From assembly GCA_034401135.1 (NCBI GenBank), contig JAWZSP010000026.1, forward strand, positions 1-37,643: 37,643 nt of DNA, read 5' to 3'. The translations under genes and the position numbers were made by a program. Every line of letters starts with the position of its first letter. Within the stretch, counting starts at the first letter, position 1. Below, piece after piece: positions 21,051-31,402 of the stretch. Origin of the DNA: Volutella citrinella. Lineage: Eukaryota > Ascomycota > Sordariomycetes > Hypocreales > Nectriaceae. Under the pieces are notes generated by a model, which saw nothing but the letters and a program-made list of their open reading frames with translations, was not told where the DNA came from and made no database searches.

Positions 21051-21122
21051 GATTCCTTAACTTAATCGGTAAAGTGTATTTTTGATAAGAATATTATCAG
21101 TGTTCGATTCACTGAGGAATTA
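21051..21122 (+). tRNA. trnI: tRNA-Ile(GAT)
   Basis: The acceptor GATTCCT/AGGAATT has one G-T pair. The anticodon loop TTGATAA is closed by TATTT/GAATA. The T-loop is TTCGATT. The gene is 72 nt. Confidence 0.93.
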
Positions 21123-21123
21123 A

Positions 21124-21213
21124 AGAGAATTGGCCGAGTGGTTTAAGGCGGTAAGCTTGAGTCTTATTAGGTTACATTAAATAGCCACATCCGTTCAAAT
21201 CGGATATTCTCTG
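21124..21213 (+). tRNA. trnS: tRNA-Ser(TGA)
   Basis: The acceptor AGAGAAT/ATTCTCT is perfect. The anticodon loop CTTGAGT is closed by GTAAG/CTTAT, giving TGA for UCN codons. A long variable arm is present. The gene is 90 nt and abuts trnW. Confidence 0.93.
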
Positions 21214-21285
21214 AAGAGTATAGTTTAATTGGCAAAATAGGAAGCTTCAACCTTCAAATTCTTGGTTCGAGTCCAAGTACTCTTG
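21214..21285 (+). tRNA. trnW: tRNA-Trp(TCA)
   Basis: The acceptor AAGAGTA/TACTCTT is perfect. The anticodon loop CTTCAAC gives TCA, which reads both TGA and TGG. This directly supports code 4, which every protein gene here needs. The gene is 72 nt with no gap to trnS. Confidence 0.94.
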
Positions 21286-21372
21286 ATAAAATATAAAACA
21301 TTAAAATAATATATAAACGGAGGGGGTGTCAACAAACTCAAACCAGATCATTTTTCTGTAAAAATTACAAAT

Positions 21373-21445
21373 CGGATTAGGGCCGGCGTGGGTAGGCACT
21401 TCGTTTGGGTCGAAGACTAGTTATGTTCGAATCATAATAATCCGA
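21373..21445 (+). tRNA. trnP: tRNA-Pro(TGG)
   Basis: The acceptor CGGATTA/TAATCCG is perfect. The anticodon loop TTTGGGT is closed by CTTCG/CGAAG. The gene is 73 nt and lies upstream of rnl. Confidence 0.93.
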
Positions 21446-21558
21446 TATTTAGAACATTTAGAAATAAATAAATAATTATTGATTGAAAATATGTATAAAT
21501 AAATCAATAATATTTGATTATAAATATAAAAATAAATCAAAGATATTTTATTAAAAAG

Positions 21559-21618
21559 GTTTAAAGGGCGCAAGTTCTAAAACAAAAAAAGAAAATAAAA
21601 AAAGAAAAATGAATATTT
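21559..21618 (+). repeat. Copy of the rps3 leader in front of rnl
   Basis: This ~60-bp stretch (GTTTAAAGGGCGCAAGTTCT, then A-rich to AAAAATGAATATTT) closely matches 24546-24605, the sequence directly before and across the rps3 ATG. It differs by a few substitutions and short indels. Here it leads into no ORF. Confidence 0.75.
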
Positions 21619-21619
21619 A

Positions 21620-24258
21620 AAAGAGTATTATCGTGAGTTATGCTTATTATTAATAATAAGCGTGCTCGCTCAATACCATAACATACTTAAAAATAGAGCA
21701 TCTTATAGGTGTTTTTAGGGGGTGGTGTAGATATATTCCTATTAAAATAATTGATATATAACTTGTAACTTATTTATAATAATAAGGTCAGACTTATTGT
21801 AATAAATACAAGTATATAAAGAAATTATTATGGAATTTAAGCTATGTATTAAAGAGAATAATTTATATAGATGAATAAACATATTTATAAATATATCAAC
21901 TCTAAGAGAAATTGTGTAATAAACGAAGTGAATTGAAATATCTTAGTAACTTTAGGAAAAGAAATCAAAAGAGATTCTATGATTAGCGTGAGCTAAAGTA
22001 GAAAAGTCTAAAAAGTAAAATGGTTGATAAACTGTTTAAAGTAAATGGGGAACCTTCCTCAAAGACTAAATATAATATATAAGCGATAGTGGAAAGTACC
22101 GTGAGGGAACCAAAAGAAAAATAGTGATTTTATAAGCAGTTCGGAAAAATAATCAAGTTAGAACGTACCTTTTGCATAATGGGTCACCAAGTTAACATTA
22201 GACGCGAGATTAAGCGTAGTTAAACCGAGCGTTAAAATAACGTAAAGTGTCTGAAGTTAGACCCGAAGCCCGGTGATTTTACCACAATCAGGATTATAAA
22301 AGTCCGAACGGAATATTGTAGCATAAATATCCGAAGAATTGTGGTAGGTGTAGTGAAAGACAATACTGACCGGGATAGCTGGTTTTCGGCGAAACCTATA
22401 ATAGTAGGCAATTTAAGTATAATATCTTAGCAGGTACAGAATTTAATCTCAGACAAGACATAAACGTATGTTTTATTTTGTACAAATTGGGGGGTCATGA
22501 AGACTTTATCAGTGAGTATGTAGACTCGGAATGGCAAAGATATATCTTAAATCATCAGACATAGAATGATAAGGTTGTATGTCAAAAGGGAAACAGCCCA
22601 GAACAAGAGTTAAGGTTCCTAAATTATTAGTTGAGTGAAATTAAGAAGGTTTTTATTAAAGTCGACAAGGAGATAGGCTTAGAAGCAGCCATAATTTTAT
22701 GACCTCGTAACAGAGCGCTTGTTAAGTTTTAAAAGCATCGAAAATTTACCGGATCTAAACAATATACCGAAACCTTGTCCATAATAATTTATAATATATA
22801 TTATATTATAATTAAATGGGGTAGCCGAACGTTGAGTTGAATTATGATTTTTATTTTTTAAATAAAATGATATAATATGAGTACAGGCATTGTAAAAAGA
22901 TGCTCTGTTCACTCTCTTAAATTTAACTCAAGTGAGAATGGTGACATGAGTAACTAAAAGAAAATTTTCCACCTTAAGCTTATGGATGTAATTAAGTAAC
23001 GGCCTCTAAGTTTATATAATCTAAAGATTTAAACGATGAGATAACCTTTATTACTAAGGACGACATTTACAGTGATAAATGTACTGGAAAAATAGTAATA
23101 TATTTGTGATTTTGTATTCTACAAGATCATGAATGAAAAGTAACCGTACCTAGAATCTGAAACAAGTAAGCTAGTAGAGTATACGAAGGTGTAAATGAGC
23201 TAACAATCATAAAGGAACTCGGCAAAATGACTACCGTAACTTCGGGATAAGGAGAGCTCATTATTCCTGGTTAATATCAGGTAAAGAGGAAGAAGCATGA
23301 AATAGTGTTGTACGACTGTTTAATTAAAACACAGCACTCTGCTGAAAGATTAAAAATCTAAGTATAGAGTGTGATGTCTGCCCGGTGCCGGCTGGTTAAC
23401 AGATATAATTGAATATACTAATATTTGATGTAGACGGAAACCCCGGTTAAAGGCGGCCTTAACGTGAGGGTCCTAAGGTAGCGAAATGCCTTGGCCGTTA
23501 AATGCGGTCTTGCATGAATGATGTAACGATACAACAGCTGTCTCTATGATTGACTCAGTGAAATTGGAATAGCTGTGCAGATACAGTTTACCTCTAGTTA
23601 GACGAGAAGACCCTATGCAGCTTTACTGTCACTAATTATAGAGTATGATAAACAATTTTCAGATTATAAGGTAATTGATTAAATAACAATGAGAAACCTT
23701 TATTTTTTTTTCATATGAATGAATTGATTTAGGATATTTATATAGTAAATCAACCTAGTTCAGCTTATTTTGAAGGCATAGTTTGTAAAATTTTTTTACT
23801 TATTATGTTGTAAATAAGTACCCTTTGGTAAGGAACTATCGCTAGGGGACAGTTTATGTGGGGCACAGACCCTGTAAAGAGTAAACAGGAGTGTCTAATA
23901 ATTTAATTATTTTGTTTGCGATTTAAAATAGTACAACTATTTTTAATCATATATAATTGATTCTATGTACATTCTGAGCGTATTGCTCTGTTTGTATCTA
24001 GAATTAAGTTTAGGTAGGATTTTCACTATATAGAAATTAGAGATAATTTAAAATATTACGAAGAGTGCAAGCTCTTTTTCTAATATTTTTTTAACTATTA
24101 TACAAATGGTTATGTTTGAAATATCTAAAAAGCTCAACGGCTAAATCTTGCCTTACTGTTTGATTATCTACAAATCTTACAGTTGCGTAAGCAGGGCATA
24201 GGATCACAAGATGCAATAAGGAAAGATCTTGGATTATTGGAAAAGCTACGCTAGGGAT
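21620..24258 (+). rRNA. rnl: Large subunit ribosomal RNA, exon 1
   Basis: This is the first part of the mitochondrial 23S-like rRNA. Landmarks are GGAAAAGAAATCAAAAGAGA (about 21954), GTGAGGGAACCAAAAG (about 22101), GGGATAGCTGGTTTTCGGC (about 22372), TTAACGTGAGGGTCCTAAGG with TAGCGAAATGCC (about 23459-23489), GACGAGAAGACCCTATGCAG (about 23602), and CTACGCTAGGGAT at the exon end (24258). The 5' end is approximate. The variable region around 23890-24110 has AT-rich expansions and a copy of the GAG-TGCAAG-CTC hairpin. The exon stops where E. coli 23S has position about 2449, the classical rps3-intron site of filamentous ascomycetes. Confidence 0.92.
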
Positions 24259-24593
24259 GTTTGTCCTTTAATATTCTATTTTGAGAGCGCAAAAAGCGGG
24301 AAGCATTAAGCTATCTATACAAAATAGAATAATTAAGAATATATTGGGTTAATTTCAAAAATTACTAAATTATGTTTTATTTAGTAAATTTGAAGCGAAT
24401 TTTATCTTAGCATAATATAAATATTGAGAGCATTTTAGAGTTGCTACTCTGCTTTATTTAAGATAAAAACGTTCAACGACTATAAGGTGAGTTATATGCA
24501 ATAAACAATAATCCTTTTTAACACCCAACATTTTTATTAATATATGTTTAAAAGGGCGCAAGCTCTAAAATAAAAAAAGAATAAAAACGAAAA

Positions 24594-25985
24594 ATGAAAA
24601 TTTTTAATAATAATTTACGAAGCGGAAGCTCAAATTCTAAAACAGTAATACTAAAAGAAAGATTTAATGATACAGGAAGAATGAGATATTTTCCTTCATT
24701 TTCTAAAGAATGAACAAATACTATTTATTCATTTAATAAAAATACATTAAAAAATATTCCAGCTAATAATATAAATATTAATAAAATAATTCAAGGTTAC
24801 TTTAATTTATATTTTAAAAATAATAAATTTACAGATTCTAAATTTGTATTACTTAAAAGAAGACGTAATTTTTTAAGAAGAATCTATATAAGTAATGCTG
24901 AAATAAAACATACTAATAGTAAAGCTATAATAACTTTATACGCTGTAAATAGAGAAAAAAATGTTTTAAAAAACAAATATTTACATATTAAAAATAAATT
25001 AAGTAATAAATTAATAGCTAAACGTTATTTTTTATTATATAAAGAAAATATACAAAAAATTTATAATATATTAAATAGTAATGAGAGTGCAAGCTCTCGC
25101 TTGGGATTAATTAATCCTATTTTTATAAATGATATAATAAGAAAAAGAAAATTTATAAAGTATAAATTACAATATTTAAATAATTTTATAAAACTAAAAA
25201 ATCTTTACTTAAAAAAAGTTTGAGCCATTATTCTTAAAAAATATGCTCAAAAATATCTTGTATTATTAAGAAAATATGATTTATTATATTCTCTTAATCA
25301 GCATAAATTTAATAAATTAGTATTTTTACCATTATTAAGTAATATTCTTAATAAAATTATGAGTTTACGCCATAAAAAAATAGAATACAACATAATTAAT
25401 TTAAAATCTATTACTTATAATACAGATCTTTTTACTAATGCTTTAGCATTAAAATTAAGAAAAAGAAAAAGAATAAATTATATAAAATCTATGTTTAGTA
25501 TATTAAACAGAGCATACTTGCCTGTAATAAATACTATTAGAGAAAGATCAATGTTCAACGGGAAAACGGATGTTTTCATTAATAAACATAAAGACTTAAA
25601 AATAATTTCTAATTTAGTAAAAAGTTCTAATTCTAACAATAATTTCAGTGAATTATTGAATACTACATATACAAATACATGTAGTAAAGAAGCATTTTCT
25701 AATTCTACTGAAATTCATAATAAAATATTCAACTCGATTGGATACAAAAATATGGGAGGAATTAGATTAGAAATAAAAGGTAGATTGACTAAACGTTACA
25801 GAGCGGATAGATCAATTTATTCTCTAAAATGAAAAGGTGGATTAAAAAATATAGATTCTTCATTTAGAGGTTTAAGTTCAGTATTATTTAGAGGTAATTC
25901 TAAATCAAATGTAACTTATTCTATAGCTAAATCAAAACGTCGTATAGGAGCCTTTGCAGTAAAAGGGTGAATAAGCGGTAAATAA
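24594..25985 (+). CDS. rps3: Ribosomal protein S3 (intron-encoded)
   Basis: This encodes uS3 of the mitochondrial small ribosomal subunit. It is 463 aa, from ATG 24594 (M-K-I-F-N-N-N-L-R-S-G-S) to TAA 25983, very basic and rich in Lys, Asn and Ile. The C-terminal third contains the recognisable S3 region G-I-R-L-E-I-K-G-R-L-T-K-R-Y-R-A-D-R, followed by K-S-K-R-R-I-G-A-F-A-V-K-G-W-I-S-G. TGA is read as Trp (for example 24709, 25222, 25830 and 25968). It is embedded in the rnl group I intron and presumably translated from the unspliced or excised intron RNA. An in-frame GAGAG-TGCAAG-CTCTC hairpin (25083-25098) encodes an extra S-A-S-S stretch and looks like a small insertion. Confidence 0.93.
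25083..25098 (+). repeat. GAG-TGCAAG-CTC mini-hairpin inside rps3
   Basis: GAGAG-TGCAAG-CTCTC is a 5-bp stem with the loop TGCAAG. The same motif occurs at 24061-24076 in rnl (AAGAG-TGCAAG-CTCTT), and related forms lie at 24551-24566 and 21562-21577. Confidence 0.75.
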
Positions 25986-26135
25986 AAATAAAGGAGTGTA
26001 TAATATAAATTATATTCGCTCTTAAATATATATATAATAAAAATGAAGACATAGTCTGAACCATTTCGAAAGAAATGGAAATAAATAACCTTAGTTCAAT
26101 AAATGACTAACGGTTATATATATGATAACACATAG

Positions 26136-26676
26136 AACAGGCTAATTTGCGCAAGAGTGTACAAAATGAGTGCGCGGTTTGGCACCTCGATGTCGGCTTA
26201 ACTTATCCTCATGGATGCAGGAACTATGTAGGGTGCGACTGTTCGTCGATTAAAAAGTTACATGAGCTGGGTTAAATACGTCGTGAGACAGTATGGTTTC
26301 TATCTTCTAGGGGGAATTAGAATATAATAAGAACTAACTTTTGTACGAAAGGAACAGGAAGAATTTAACTTGTAAAAGGGTTAAATAATAGTTACTAATC
26401 TATGGTTTACCTGTTGTCTATATGCCCAAATATTAAATATATATAATTTTATATATATCTTGTACTTTATGTACATAGGGATGTTTCTCTCACTAAGATA
26501 AATATATAGTATAGGCACGGCAGGAAAGCTAAGTTGGTTAAGGATAAGTGCTGAAAGCATATAGGCACGAAGCTTATCTTAAGATATTTCTTAAATATGC
26601 GTAAAATATTATTACGAATTATTATAGGCTCTATCCGTACGAATCTTGAGATTTTTAAGAATAGAGTACTAATTTC
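26136..26676 (+). rRNA. rnl: Large subunit ribosomal RNA, exon 2
   Basis: This is the 3' part of rnl, with the peptidyl-transferase and sarcin-ricin regions. It starts with AACAGGCTAATTTGCGC and continues with GGTTTGGCACCTCGATGTCG (about 26178), GTCGTGAGACAGTATGG (about 26280), and the sarcin-ricin-type AGTACGAAAGGAACAGG equivalent (TTGTACGAAAGGAACAGG, about 26340). TAAGTGCTGAAAGCATATAG (about 26546) and TAGAGTACTAATTT (about 26663) close the gene. The 3' end is approximate. Confidence 0.92.
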
Positions 26677-26719
26677 ATAAATAACTATTTATAAATATAT
26701 CTTATCTTTAACAAGAATT

Positions 26720-26790
26720 GCCTGATTAGCATAAAAGTAATGCAATTGTTTTGTAATCAATAGAAGTAAGCGCGATACTTACATTGGGCT
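26720..26790 (+). tRNA. trnT: tRNA-Thr(TGT)
   Basis: The acceptor GCCTGAT/ATTGGGC pairs with two wobbles. The anticodon loop TTTGTAA gives TGT, with one T-T mismatch closing the stem. The T-arm is GTAAG-CGCGATA-CTTAC. The gene is 71 nt. Confidence 0.88.
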
Positions 26791-26795
26791 TTATA

Positions 26796-26869
26796 GTGCA
26801 TGCATACATGCATGCACGTCAGGATAATTAGATTATCCATTTAATTACCTAATTTAATATAGAATTAGG
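26796..26869 (+). repeat. Three consecutive hairpins between trnT and trnE
   Basis: GTGCATGCAT-AC-ATGCATGCAC occupies 26796-26817, GGATAAT-TAG-ATTATCC 26822-26838, and CCTAATT...AATTAGG 26848-26869. All three stems are perfect. Positions 26796-26819 also alternate strictly between purine and pyrimidine. Confidence 0.85.
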
Positions 26870-26912
26870 CAGACTATAATTTAGCATTTAATTTGTTTGT
26901 ATATTACCCTAA

Positions 26913-26984
26913 GGATTAGTAGTCAAGTGGTAAGACATAGCTCTTTCAATGCTACCATCGTAGGTTCGAATCCTATCTAGTCTA
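26913..26984 (+). tRNA. trnE: tRNA-Glu(TTC)
   Basis: The acceptor GGATTAG/CTAGTCT pairs with two wobbles. The anticodon loop CTTTCAA gives TTC. The T-arm is GTAGG-TTCGAAT-CCTAT. The gene is 72 nt. Confidence 0.92.
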
Positions 26985-26985
26985 A

Positions 26986-27056
26986 GCGGATTAGTGTAAT
27001 AGATAACACGTTCGGCTCATGTCCGAAAAAGTATTGGTGCAAGTCCTTTATCCGCG
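26986..27056 (+). tRNA. trnM: tRNA-Met(CAT), copy 1
   Basis: The anticodon loop CTCATGT is closed by the perfect stem TTCGG/CCGAA, and the acceptor core is GCGGAT/ATCCGC. The T-arm is weak. It is one of three CAT tRNAs. One of them may read AUA as Ile after C34 modification, but sequence alone does not tell which. Confidence 0.88.
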
Positions 27057-27057
27057 T

Positions 27058-27130
27058 AGGGCTATAACTTAATCGGTAAAGTGTACTGCTCATAACAGTA
27101 ATTATAAGTGTTCAAGTCACTTTAGCCCTA
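27058..27130 (+). tRNA. trnM: tRNA-Met(CAT), copy 2
   Basis: The acceptor AGGGCTA/TAGCCCT is perfect. The anticodon loop CTCATAA is closed by TACTG/CAGTA. The gene is 73 nt and lies one base after copy 1. Confidence 0.93.
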
Positions 27131-27132
27131 GA

Positions 27133-27214
27133 ATCCGAGTGGTGGAATCGGTAGACACGTCGAACTTAAGCTTCGATGCTTCAAAGCATGAAGGTTCAAA
27201 TCCTTCCTCGGATA
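27133..27214 (+). tRNA. trnL: tRNA-Leu(TAA)
   Basis: The acceptor ATCCGAG/CTCGGAT is perfect. The anticodon loop CTTAAGC is closed by TCGAA/TTCGA, giving TAA for UUR codons. A long variable arm (ATGCTTCAAAGCAT) is present. The gene is 82 nt. Confidence 0.93.
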
Positions 27215-27321
27215 TATCTATGTTTATAGGGGTATAACATAGATAGTAACTTAACTAATAAAAATTAAACGAAATAAATTCTTAAAATTTACTAAAAATT
27301 ACTTAAATTTAAACATTTACA

Positions 27322-30300
27322 ATGTTATTATTTTTAATTATATTCTACAATAGAGTAGTGTATTATACACTATATTGTAGTAATGTATATGTCTTGCCCA
27401 GGCATATACCCGGCATACACTGGGCCAATTTTTATAATATAAAAATTGTAAAAAATATAGGTATTATATTTATTCATTTATTAAAATTAATACCGTGTGT
27501 ATCATACATAGTGTTATGTTATGTTATAACCAAAGAAATAACAATTAACTATTGCATGATAGAAAATATAAATGATATACTATACCCTTTATTAAAAGGA
27601 GGAATAATAAAAATGAAACTTATCAATGGGACAAGTTACCTTTATCCATTAAAGTTAAAGTATTTCAATGGATGAATACATATAAATGTATTTATTTTAA
27701 TGTATTTATGTATAATAATACCTATATTATTCATTATAAATAATATAATAGCATGTATATTATACATATTAGCTTTTATTTTAATAAAAGCTATTTATAC
27801 AAATTTTTGAAATAAACATATAGGGTTTTTATTGCATAAGTGACAAAATAGAAATAAAAAGCAAGGACAATTTAAGCTATATATAGATTGAATCCGTAAA
27901 AATTATAAGTATTTACTTATAAAATTCATTCAAATATGAATTATTAGTTTTACCATCGTCTCTTTAAATAGAAACGTTGTAAAATTTTTATTTGGGGTGC
28001 AAACTGATAACTTAATATCTTCTTTATTAATAGTGATTCTGGCTTTACCTGTATCATTATTAATAATTAACATACTGGTGAAGAAATTAAAGAACGAAAA
28101 ATTAATTCTTAATGATTTTTATATATTTAATGAATTTATTATAGAAAGAGTTAACTTATATAGAATATTATATCTTATTTCTATAACAATTATCTATAAA
28201 AAGTATTACATATATTGAATTACTACAATAAGTATAATTATACCTATCATTATTATGATATTAACATTATTATTTATACATTGAATAGTACAAAAAAAGG
28301 TATGAAAATATTGTAATTCTAAATGAACAAACTTCAATCTCTCGTTAAGTAAACATAATAAAATTGTAGAATATAACTCCCGTAAATTAAGTTTAAATTT
28401 GGAATCCCAATCGGATTCCTTTACCGTGGCAATATCTTCTATCATTGGGGTAGGAGGTGTATTTCAAAAAGCTTGTAATGATGGTTTAATAGATTTTTAT
28501 AATGGAAACAAGGGACCTGGCTGAAAAAAAATTCATTTTTCTAATCCAGGTAAATATTATTCCAATGGTACTGTAAATATACTCCATAAACCGCAGAATT
28601 ATGTGCAAACAACTGAATATGATTCTATAATTGCAAAACATGAAGCTTATATAAATAAATCACCTATACTTAAGATAACACATAGACAAAAAAAGGCTAT
28701 AGATTGAGTAGTTGTTCCCCATAGTTATTTCAGTAATGAAACAGTTTATGGGTCAGTAGTACGAGTAAAAAAACATAATTTTTTTATAATTAATATTATT
28801 AGAAAAGATTGGGATGCTTGTGTATTTATGCCTTCATATTATTTACCCTTAGACCGGTCTAATGGTTCTCAGGTAAAAATTGATGAAGTTCAAAATTTCT
28901 TTGTAAGAAAATATAATATAATGCTCCCTATCCAAAAAACCGCAAAGGAAAAACCACGTACAGGTTTTATTGTGTTTACTCAAGCAGAATCTATTAACAC
29001 AGGAGGGCCAAGCTCTGGTTTATTTAGACATTGAAGACCTTTCTTGGGTTACGTAGATACGGAATTTCTAGTAAAAAGACCAAATGTAAAAGATTATTAT
29101 CATTTAGATAAGTTATCACACCTAAGAGTCAAAGGTTATAACAACCAGGAAATAATTATGAAGTTAAAAACATATATAGCTAAATATTTAACTTTATCAT
29201 CACTGAATGATAGAATTATATATGAATGTAAAGTTGACCTAGATTATACAAAGATGTTGTATTACTTTTTACTTAAAGGTCAAAAATGCAATAAGGATAA
29301 ATATTTTTGATTTCAAGAAGGTAAATGAGAGAATATATGTAAAAGAGAAAAAGAACTAAACGAATTGTTTAAAAGGGAAGGAGCATCACCAACTTGGATT
29401 GAAAAAGCAATCCAAGAATCCAAAGAGAAACAAGAGGCAAAAGATAAAAAAGTAGAATTACAAAGAAAACAAAAGCTAGAAGAAATAAAAAAACTAGAGG
29501 CAAAAGATAGATCTGATAATCAGCTTGATATAGAACTTGTATCTTATGATCTACTAGTTGAAGATATGAAAAATTTTAGGTTAACGGTCAAAAAACATGA
29601 CTATAATAATAATTCTGCGAGCTCAAGGGCAGATGATCTTGTTTTAAGTCTTCGTCGTAGCTATCCTAAAGATTATTCAATATGAAATCATGAATTAGAC
29701 TATTGTTTTTATTTACGTACAGCTAGGACAGGTTTAATAGAAGGTTTCAAAGGTAAAGGTCAAAAATTAGGAAATTGAGATGAAATTATGTACGTTCCAT
29801 TATCTGAATCTCGAACCAATCTATGAAATACTATATACAAAAAGTATCAAAATGGAGGGGTGCATGCTAAGGAGAATATAAAGAGCGTATATTCTATTTG
29901 CATAACTAGATTGACTTTTGAATTTTTAGAGTTTAGATCATTTAGTGATGTAAATTTATATGTGAATGATGATTCAGCTAAAGGTACTGAAGTTTATAGT
30001 ATTATAGATACTCATAATCAAAATCTTAAGACTGTGTTAGAAACACCTCAGGGAAATCAAGAGATTCAATTACCTAAAGATAATTATAATTTTTTTAACG
30101 ATATTGATGAATATTCTATAAGAAAAGTTATGGATCTTTTATACAGATGTCCAGATAAGGATCTGTATTATCATTCAAATTTCTTAAATGAATTTTGAGA
30201 TGATAAGGTAAAACTGTCCTATGAGAAAAAATTTAATAAATTTGCTAGTAAATTTATGGTTAAAAAATTACTGGATCAGCATATTGCTGAAGTAGTAGAG

Positions 30301-30978
30301 GCAAAAAAACCAAAGGTTTTCCCCTGAGGTAAAGTAACTGAAGAGGATATAACTGCATATTTTGACGCTAAAAGTACTATACGTAATATATGGACAACAT
30401 CAGGAGGACTTAATCCTATAGATCCGTTAGACCAGGAAGTATTACGATCGAAAGCACGTGAAAATATTCAGCACAACAAAGTAGTGGCCCATAATCAAGC
30501 TACAGGTGTAACCCAAAAATACTCACCTCGTCCATCGAATGCCTATAAAAGAAGTGTAAAATTGAGAGTATGTGAAGCAGCTTACGAATCTAGAAAAAAA
30601 TTAGATAAATCTAAAGCTGCGGTAGCAGCTAAAGAGGTTGAAATAGCCAAGGAAAAAGTTGAAAAAAGAGTAGCTGCTCCATTAGAAGCTAATTTAACTA
30701 AAACTTTAGAATTGGATAAAGAGAACACTAGTACCGACCAGTGAGCAGTTTCAGAAGACGTAGGTTTAAATCTAGATCTCTCTCCAATATTGGATGATAT
30801 TTACGTTGAACCTAATACAGAGGAGGCGCAAACTCACTCTGAGGAATTTAGTTCTGTTCTTTTGGGAAGAATGGAGGAGGAAAATTGATTTGGCCTTCCT
30901 TCGCGTGCATATCAAGATTTTATGTATGCACCTGGAACTGATACTATAGAAGACGAGGATATATATTCGGCAAATTAG
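27322..30978 (+). CDS. Giant membrane-anchored ORF, paralogue 1 (1218 aa, LV-uORF type)
   Basis: This is a protein of unknown function, matching in place and size the large variable-region ORF (LV-uORF) described in Fusarium mitochondria. It is continuous under code 4, with about 20 TGA and 4 TGG tryptophans. Hydrophobic segments lie at about residues 43-70, 121-160, 197-215, 231-252 and 299-322. The motif D-F-Y-I-F-N-E-F-I-I-E-R-V-N-L-Y is at about 266-281. The soluble part has G-F-I-V-F-T-Q (548-554) and W-R-P-F (571-574), shared with the two ORFs downstream. A charged coiled-coil-like stretch (about 690-725) and V-Y-S-I-I-D-T (about 890) follow. A unique C-terminal extension is Lys/Ala-rich (about 1075-1120) and then acidic. 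No polymerase, helicase or LAGLIDADG motif is visible. It lies between trnL and trnA. Confidence 0.85.
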
Positions 30979-31193
30979 GTATAAAATCTCTCTCCGATGG
31001 AGGGCAAGCATACTATTGTATGAATTTTATATTTGGTATAATGAATAATAATATTTAGAAAAGCTTCTCGTTTAGAAATTAGTGGGTATATATGCTATTA
31101 GCATAGCTAAGCTAACGCTTTAAATTTTTAATTAATTATTTTACAGTATAGTATAAAATAATATATATAAGTACATCGTATACTTATATATTA
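30979..31193 (+). other. Spacer between giant ORF 1 and trnA
   Basis: This is 215 bp of non-coding sequence, with small hairpins such as TCTCTCCGATGGAGGG near 30990 and an AT-rich palindrome GTATACTTATATA region near 31178. No gene is seen. Confidence 0.5.
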
Positions 31194-31264
31194 GGGGATG
31201 TAGTTTAATGGTAGAACTCCAACTTTGCAAGTTGGCTATCTTGGTTCGATTCCAAGTATCTCCA
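31194..31264 (+). tRNA. trnA: tRNA-Ala(TGC)
   Basis: The acceptor GGGGATG/TATCTCC pairs with two wobbles. The anticodon loop TTTGCAA is closed by CCAAC/GTTGG. The T-arm is TTGG-TTCGATT-CCAA. The gene is 71 nt. Confidence 0.93.
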
Positions 31265-31267
31265 AAC

Positions 31268-31340
31268 GCTCAGGTAACTCAATTGGTAGAGTGAAGCATT
31301 GAAGCTGCTTCTGTTGTAAGTTCGAGTCTTACCCTGGGCA
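31268..31340 (+). tRNA. trnF: tRNA-Phe(GAA)
   Basis: The acceptor GCTCAGG/CCTGGGC has one T-G pair. The anticodon loop TTGAAGC is closed by AAGCA/TGCTT. The T-arm is GTAAG-TTCGAGT-CTTAC. The gene is 73 nt. Confidence 0.94.
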
Positions 31341-31402
31341 CGGGTAATCCTAATCCCGCCAGCGTAAGCTAAAAAATTTAGAAGATATATAAACATAAAC
31401 AC

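Larger units (their letters stand above)
24259..26135 (+). other. Group I intron in rnl (site about 2449) hosting rps3
   Basis: The intron starts with GTTTGTCCTTTAAT after exon GGGAT and ends in G before exon AACAGGCTAA. The exon end AGGGAT pairs with intron GTCCTT to form P1 with the expected T-G pair at the splice site. The R element GTTCAACGACTATAAGGTG (24471-24489) and the S/P7 element AAGACATAGTCTGAACC (26046-26062) followed by hairpin CCATTTC-GAAA-GAAATGG (26061-26078) mark a catalytic core. The intron carries rps3 instead of a homing endonuclease, as is usual for this site, and is the only intron I find in the genome. Confidence 0.92.

Noticed and set aside
22697..22912. 71-codon minus-strand ORF within rnl
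   Set aside because: It is the antisense of rRNA and has no recognisable features.
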